From an uncultured SAR116 cluster alpha proteobacterium (lineage in GTDB: Bacteria > Pseudomonadota > Alphaproteobacteria > Puniceispirillales > Puniceispirillaceae): a DNA stretch of 56,231 bases. Within the stretch, counting starts at the first letter, position 1. Every line of letters begins with the position of its first letter. The stretch is from NCBI GenBank assembly GCA_902632595.1, contig CACPDC010000012.1, positions 1-56,231 of the forward strand, written 5' to 3'. Made by a program: the position numbers and the translations under genes. Below are positions 51,478-56,231 of the stretch, piece by piece. Below the pieces are notes generated by a model. It did not search any database. It had not been told where the DNA came from and saw only the letters and a program-made list of their open reading frames with translations.

Positions 51478-52680
51478 CTAATCTGCATTTCTAATTAGTT
51501 TAGAAAAGTTTTTACCATTCAGGCTTATCTCCACTTTGGGTTCAAGTGGCGTGGCAAGGGTTGCATGTAAATAACACGATCTTGCTGATAATTCTAATAA
51601 TCGCTCATACTCCTCTTCAGAGGTATCTCCATTCATGTAAAGATGCGTATCAACAGCAGCCATCTTGCCAATTTGAGAACCATTTTCTTCGCTCACCTCA
51701 AAATCCACAGTTTGGGTAAGGCGCATCCCACTGATAGAGAACTTCTGATGTTCAATATAACGGTGTAACTGCGTTAAAAAGCAGAACGAAACGCCTGCGC
51801 ATAGATGGCCTAAGCCGGAAGGAGCAGAGTTACTACCCTCGTCGCTACCAATCTCAAAACGTGTCATCCCCGGAAGCCCGAGGACGGTATCCGCAATGAC
51901 CGTGCTCGCATCACCAGTGCTATGGCTCTCCCCATAGATGTTACGGATAATTTTTGTTGTTGTTCCTGTGGGTGCTTTTGTTATTTTTCCCTCTAATTCT
52001 TCGCCTGTTTTTCTGATTATGCCATCCATAAATTTACCATTACTAACGGGTGCAGGTGTTGTCTGGTAGATCATGAAGGGATCTTCAGCTGCTTCTATTG
52101 GACAATTTGGTAAGTTTGATAATATTTTTTGGGTACCATTTATGAATAAGGAAAAGCGGCTATGAAGCTTGTTGCGATACCCATATATGAAAGGAGAAGC
52201 AGCTAGCGCGTCTAATATAATCTTATTGATTTTTTTGGCACTAGTATTTGCCGTTATAGATATCTCGATCAGCGGAGGTTCTGCATGACCAGTGGCATCT
52301 CCCTTCACGAATGAGCCAGTCATATAGTAAAAATTAGAAACTTCCATATCTATCTTATCGAGCGTAATATTATCACGTTTCGCAAATTGACGAATGCGTC
52401 CTGTTAGATCGCCATGTAGGGCTGCATTAAAGAAACCAAGCGGAAAAGGGGCAAGGTCCGTTCCAGATAGGTGTTTACCTTCATCTGACGAAAGCCGCCA
52501 TCTGCTTCCTTTAAAGCCTTCTTGAACAAGGGCTTCTTTTTGAAATAGGGCCATTTGCCTTGCATGAGTTGTATAGGTTGTTTTTCCAGTCTTGCCTCTC
52601 ACAATATCAGGTTGCTCTCTGCCTTTTATGAATAAAAAACCAAGTGGATAATTATCTTCATCTATGCTAGGGTATCTCAC
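51478..52680 (-). CDS. Double OsmC-domain protein
   Basis: A 400-residue protein made of two OsmC/Ohr-like halves. The first includes SSDEGKHLSGTDLAPFPLGFF (about residues 64-84), the second FEIGSDEGSNSAPSGLGHLCAGVSFCFL with a candidate reactive Cys (near 296-301) and a late ARSCYLHATL Cys. OsmC proteins reduce organic peroxides through a Cys pair, or act on other thiol substrates. A 400-residue tandem form fused in a catabolic operon is unusual. It is 10 nt upstream of the hydrolase gene and 43 nt downstream of the ThDP enzyme. Confidence 0.78.
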   Translation of the reverse strand: MRYPSIDEDNYPLGFLFIKGREQPDIVRGKTGKTTYTTHARQMALFQKEALVQEGFKGSRWRLSSDEGKHLSGTDLAPFPLGFFNAALHGDLTGRIRQFAKRDNITLDKIDMEVSNFYYMTGSFVKGDATGHAEPPLIEISITANTSAKKINKIILDALAASPFIYGYRNKLHSRFSLFINGTQKILSNLPNCPIEAAEDPFMIYQTTPAPVSNGKFMDGIIRKTGEELEGKITKAPTGTTTKIIRNIYGESHSTGDASTVIADTVLGLPGMTRFEIGSDEGSNSAPSGLGHLCAGVSFCFLTQLHRYIEHQKFSISGMRLTQTVDFEVSEENGSQIGKMAAVDTHLYMNGDTSEEEYERLLELSARSCYLHATLATPLEPKVEISLNGKNFSKLIRNAD

Positions 52681-52723
52681 AAATTTCTCCTGTTTATTTT
52701 GTGATAAGCTTGTTTGGGTTGCG

Positions 52724-54397
52724 CTAGTTAACGGCTAGGGGTGCTAATGCATCGATGTCAGTTACAACATCAATAATCACCGGTTTGTTTAATTGTAATG
52801 CTTTTTTTATAGCAGTTTGTATATCCACTGCTTTTTCTACTCTAATACCAACAGCCCCAATACTCTGAGCGATTTCTGCAAAATTTACATTATTGAAAGT
52901 CCACATCTGACGACCTTCGGCTGTTTGCTCTCCGCCATAAGCCCTATCAAAGCCACGTTTTGACTGATTGCCACCACTGTTATTATTTACTACTACAATT
53001 GTATTAATGTTCCATCTCACAGCCACTTCGATCTCAGCGATGTGGTACCAAAAACCAGCATCTCCGGTAAAGCAAATAACGGGTCTATCTGGTAACGCGC
53101 ATTTAGCACCAAGTGAAGCAGGAAAAGCCCACCCAAGATGACCTGCGCTTCTAATATAGTTTTGATTTGGATGCTGCAGATCAAACATACCGCCCATCCA
53201 CATCCCAGCATGGCCTGTATCGACAACTATTAGCGCATTTTCTGGCGCGTTGTCACTAATTTCTTTGCATAATCGTTCAGGTCTTATTGGATTGGTATCA
53301 CTCTCCATTAATGATTTGTATTTGTCATACCAATCACGTCTTAATTGCGAGATATGTTCCAGCCATTCAGCACGCTCAGAAATTGGTGTTATATTAAGCT
53401 CATTCATTCTTTTAAGAGTCGCTTTCGCATCGCCATTTATAGCAACTTCAAGAAAATAGTTTCTACCTAGATTCTCAGGTTCCAAATCAATTTGAATTAT
53501 ACGAGCTTCATCATTGGGTAGTGTCCAGAAATGGGTTGTCATGGAGCCTGTTTCAGATCCGATAAAGATCACAAGGTCAGCAGCTTTAATAGACAAGTTG
53601 GCAGATTCTCGTGAGTAAGTACCAACAACACCACAAGAGAGAGGATGTGTTGAATGAATTAAATCTTTTCCATTTAAGGAAGTGGCTACTGGTATATTAA
53701 ATTTTTCCGCAAACTTTAGTAGCTCTTCTGAACATTTGGAATGTTTTGCGCCGCCGCCAGCAACAATGATTGGTCTTTTTGCTGATTGAATGGTGGTAAG
53801 TGCCTTCTCTAAAATCACATCATCACATATGGGTCGATGAGGCGGGATTTGAGTATTCACAGCGCTAAAATTACTTTCTAATTCGGTTCCTTCGAGATCT
53901 ATCTGTGCTTCATTCCCTTTAAACTGCAGATGAACTGGCCCGGGAGAGCCAGTTGTGGCAACCCTAAATGCTTGTTCAAGCATATCGGGAAACCTGCTGA
54001 CATCATCAATTGTTGCATTGAATTTTGTAACTGGCTCAAATGCAGGCATATCATCTACTTCTTGGTAGACTTTTTTAAATTTCGTTAGCGGATCCCTTCC
54101 TCCAGTAAGGGCAATGACAGGGGAGTGCGCAAGAAAAGCATCTCGCAATCCCGCTGCAATATTCAAGGCACCGATTACCTGTGCCATGCAAATTGCGGGC
54201 TTCCCAGATGCCCTTGCATAGCCATCTGCCATGTAAGCAGCCGATTTTTCTGAATGAACGTGAAGTCTTTTGATGTTTGTTCTTTTCTCAATCTCCACCA
54301 TCGTTCTTCTTAAGACTGCTGGAACCATAAAAATATGTGTTATCCCGAAAGATTTTAATAATTCTGCTAAAATAATTGCGCCGGTTTTTTTTTTCAT
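52724..54397 (-). CDS. Thiamine-diphosphate enzyme (acetolactate-synthase-like)
   Basis: A 557-residue ThDP enzyme with the three-domain plan. The catalytic glutamate is Glu50 in LHVHSEKSAAYMADGYARASG; the central domain has PIIVAGGGAKHSKC; the C-terminal ThDP/Mg motif runs from GDAGFWYHIAEIEVAVRW to VVNNNSGGN. It lacks the FAD-related features of true biosynthetic acetolactate synthases, so a catabolic carboligase or 2-ketoacid decarboxylase is more likely. It leads the ThDP-OsmC-hydrolase operon and lies 64 nt downstream of the cyclase gene. Confidence 0.86.
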   Translation of the reverse strand: MKKKTGAIILAELLKSFGITHIFMVPAVLRRTMVEIEKRTNIKRLHVHSEKSAAYMADGYARASGKPAICMAQVIGALNIAAGLRDAFLAHSPVIALTGGRDPLTKFKKVYQEVDDMPAFEPVTKFNATIDDVSRFPDMLEQAFRVATTGSPGPVHLQFKGNEAQIDLEGTELESNFSAVNTQIPPHRPICDDVILEKALTTIQSAKRPIIVAGGGAKHSKCSEELLKFAEKFNIPVATSLNGKDLIHSTHPLSCGVVGTYSRESANLSIKAADLVIFIGSETGSMTTHFWTLPNDEARIIQIDLEPENLGRNYFLEVAINGDAKATLKRMNELNITPISERAEWLEHISQLRRDWYDKYKSLMESDTNPIRPERLCKEISDNAPENALIVVDTGHAGMWMGGMFDLQHPNQNYIRSAGHLGWAFPASLGAKCALPDRPVICFTGDAGFWYHIAEIEVAVRWNINTIVVVNNNSGGNQSKRGFDRAYGGEQTAEGRQMWTFNNVNFAEIAQSIGAVGIRVEKAVDIQTAIKKALQLNKPVIIDVVTDIDALAPLAVN

Positions 54398-54461
54398 ATT
54401 TGTAGGTCCATTTTAAATTTATGAGGCTGTTGCTAAAAATGCAGTTAATTGCATTGCTTAA

Positions 54462-55463
54462 TTACTTTATAGCAAGCGGATTAGTAGGTGAGCCAACAGC
54501 ACCAGTAATTGGAAGAGCAGGGGCAACAAACATAAATTCGTAAATTCCGTCGATAGCACAATCAGTGGCTAAATCTCCGAGAAAAAATATTTCTCCCATA
54601 GTGATGCCCATTATAGGGATTGTTATCCAGTGCCATGGTTGATTAATGCCTTCCACAGACTCGTTGGGCCGCACTTCACATCCCCATGTGTCCGAAGCGA
54701 TGGCTGCCACTTCTTTTTCTTGCAGCCATTCTAGTGTCTCAAATGCAAACCCTGGCGCATCACCCCCAGGATAGCCATCCCAACTTCCATTTTTAAGCAT
54801 TTCTTCCATCTGTCCGGTTCGAACAATTACATAATCTCCACGTTTAATTTCGACTTGCTGTGCTTTGGCTGCTCTATCCAAATCATGACAGGTAATTCCA
54901 TACCCATCCTCCAGCCGCTCAACGCCCATCTCTAATGGTATATCTAATAATACTCCGCGGCCTACCATTTTATTTTTTGTTTTCTCAATACCACATTTCT
55001 GAGCTCCGGCTGATGTCACTTCTCGGCAATCATATCCATTCCACATAAAATTTTCGTAAAATATATGTCCTAGTCCGTCCCACTGAGTTCCTGATTGCAA
55101 TGGCATAACAATCATGTCGTCTGCAGCACGAATTCCCCGCCGGTCAAGAACCCCAGAATATGCATCTGTGCCAGTTCTTAGCATAGTATGAAGGGGGTTT
55201 ATTCTACCAAGTGATTGATAATTTGATTTAGCGCCTTGTGGGCCGTCTGAGTCAAAATTGAGTGCAAGAGAAATTACCTTTCCTTGATTAACAAGTCTTG
55301 CCGCCTCTACAATATCTTCTGCAGAGGTGTAATTTAAAGTGCCTATTTCATCGTCAGGTCCCCATTTGCCCCAATTTTTATACTTTTCAGCTGCAATACT
55401 TAAATCCTCTCGGCTAATTTTCTTTTTTATCAATTCTCTCTCCTTACATCCAGAATAAAACAC
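54462..55463 (-). CDS. Cyclase-family protein (kynurenine-formamidase-like)
   Basis: A 333-residue member of the cyclase/KynB superfamily, metal-dependent hydrolases acting on amides, lactones or isatin. The metal motif reads QSGTQWDGLGHIFYENF (Asp and His, pattern SGTxxDxxxH) near residues 121-137; ITCHDLDRAAK, GDYVIVRTGQMEEM and AIASDTWGCEV are further family segments. It starts the minus-strand run with the ThDP gene. It may open a ring or cleave an amide before the ThDP and hydrolase steps; that order is inference. Confidence 0.85.
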   Translation of the reverse strand: MFYSGCKERELIKKKISREDLSIAAEKYKNWGKWGPDDEIGTLNYTSAEDIVEAARLVNQGKVISLALNFDSDGPQGAKSNYQSLGRINPLHTMLRTGTDAYSGVLDRRGIRAADDMIVMPLQSGTQWDGLGHIFYENFMWNGYDCREVTSAGAQKCGIEKTKNKMVGRGVLLDIPLEMGVERLEDGYGITCHDLDRAAKAQQVEIKRGDYVIVRTGQMEEMLKNGSWDGYPGGDAPGFAFETLEWLQEKEVAAIASDTWGCEVRPNESVEGINQPWHWITIPIMGITMGEIFFLGDLATDCAIDGIYEFMFVAPALPITGAVGSPTNPLAIK

Positions 55464-55641
55464 CTAACTCACATAGAAAATGAACAAAAATTCAATTTAA
55501 ATTGTCTGGTTTTTATGAAAAAAGGTTAATCTACTTCTAAAGTTAAAAACAACTATTAATAATTACTATCACACGATATAACCATTATCATTTACCAAAG
55601 AATTATTTTTATAAGAACTTAAATTTGTAGGAATTTATGAG

Positions 55642-56231
55642 TTGTTTGGTCTAGAATTAACCACTCTTTTTATATGTACAATGATTGCTTTTTTTGGAGG
55701 AGTTGTTCGAGGATTTACCGGTTTTGCTGGCTCCTTGTTTATGCTGCCCTGCTATACTCTTCTTCTTGGTCCAATAGCTGGAATGAATATCGTCATTCTA
55801 TCAGGTTTAGTTGGAGTTGCTTTTACAGTAAAAAGAGCCATAAAATTTTCACAAAAAAAAATTACTCTTTTTTACAGTTTGGGTCTTTGTATTGGTGCTT
55901 TTATTGGTTTGAATTTTCTTTTCCAGAATGAAATTTCAGAAATAACGTTATACATGGGTATTTTCATTCTTTTAGGCACATTTATTTTATTCTCTGGGTG
56001 GCGGTATAAAGGACCTCAAACTAGGCTTATTTCTCTCGCATTTGGATGGGTAACGGGATTATTTTCAGGGTTCTTTGGGGTACCAACTGGACCAATTACG
56101 GGGATTTATTTTTTATCTTCTACGGCGGAAAAAGATATTATTCAAAGCAACATTCAACTTGTTATAATATTCACGATTCTATCTTTCTTTGCTTATTTTA
56201 TTTTTGTTGAGGGTTTCGACTCAAAATTTCT
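55642..56231 (+). CDS. TauE/SafE-family permease, N-terminal part (cut by window edge)
   Basis: An open frame running off the right end, at least 196 residues. The translation includes MIAFFGGVVRGFTGFAGSLF, MLPCYTLLLGP and a second repeat FGWVTGLFSGFFGVPTGP, the paired glycine-rich motifs of sulfite/organosulfonate exporters. The start is probably TTG 55642, 9 nt after an AGGA site; the first in-frame ATG is at 55681 and would cut the first helix. It is divergent from the cyclase gene and is unrelated in detail to the TauE/SafE gene at 34522-35268. Confidence 0.82.
   Translation, partial: MFGLELTTLFICTMIAFFGGVVRGFTGFAGSLFMLPCYTLLLGPIAGMNIVILSGLVGVAFTVKRAIKFSQKKITLFYSLGLCIGAFIGLNFLFQNEISEITLYMGIFILLGTFILFSGWRYKGPQTRLISLAFGWVTGLFSGFFGVPTGPITGIYFLSSTAEKDIIQSNIQLVIIFTILSFFAYFIFVEGFDSKF

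Noticed and set aside
55674-55931. 85-codon plus-strand frame at the right end
   Set aside because: It is a +1-shifted reading of the TauE/SafE gene; the other frame gives the conserved glycine-rich membrane repeats and stays open to the window end.
1-56231. CRISPR arrays, insertion sequences, complete prophage, toxin-antitoxin modules
   Set aside because: No regularly spaced direct repeats, transposase motifs, phage structural genes or recognisable toxin-antitoxin pairs were found on either strand.

Overview
The window is AT-rich chromosomal DNA, most likely from a free-living marine alphaproteobacterium with a compact genome. The evidence is the housekeeping gene order: rpmH-rnpA-yidD-yidC-engB-argB, dapD-dapE, def-fmt-truA, and SRP RNA-dnaX-ybaB-recR, together with KdsB (so a Gram-negative LPS maker) and a membrane-anchored CycM-type cytochrome c. 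I cannot name a genus. Many genes overlap or nearly touch, and intergenic gaps are short.

Layout. (1) 1-8538 is a carbohydrate or polyol utilisation locus. On the minus strand lie DeoR regulator, BtpA/SgcQ-like TIM barrel, FGGY kinase and HAD phosphatase (cut by the window edge). Divergent from them are an SDR dehydrogenase and a complete sugar ABC importer. (2) 8700-10982 is a 2.2 kb segment bounded by two nearly identical, same-strand tRNA-Arg genes with different anticodons (TCG and ACG). Between them are two overlapping small unknown genes, a DsrE-like protein and a decayed tyrosine integrase with three TAG stops and one frameshift. (3) 11189-29280 is housekeeping: gpt, ribosomal protein L34, RNase P protein, membrane insertion, arginine and lysine biosynthesis, N-formyl-Met handling, tRNA pseudouridylation, RecR and DNA polymerase III tau, SRP RNA, phenylalanine and KDO synthesis, cytochrome c and histidinol phosphatase. 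(4) 29307-56231 is a long accessory catabolic region. It holds dehydrogenases, a polysaccharide-deacetylase-fold hydrolase, flavin reductase, an FAH-family hydrolase, a NitT/TauT-type ABC importer, malonyl-CoA synthetase, an IlvD/Edd dehydratase, two amidohydrolases, a two-subunit CoA-transferase, an alpha/beta hydrolase, a double OsmC protein, a ThDP enzyme, a cyclase and two TauE/SafE exporters.

The most notable pattern is regulatory. In region 4 a 10-bp palindrome, TTATCGATAA (one copy has a single mismatch), sits upstream of four separate catabolic units: the FAH hydrolase, the ABC importer, the PDC-hydrolase-like amidohydrolase and the CoA-transferase. In three of these the palindrome supplies the -35 half of a promoter with an identical 18-nt spacer to a TATA-type -10 box. 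This suggests one unseen transcription factor ties these genes into a single uptake and degradation regulon whose substrate is unknown.

No CRISPR array, intact prophage or insertion sequence was seen. Functions come from motif reading and family knowledge only; no searches were run.
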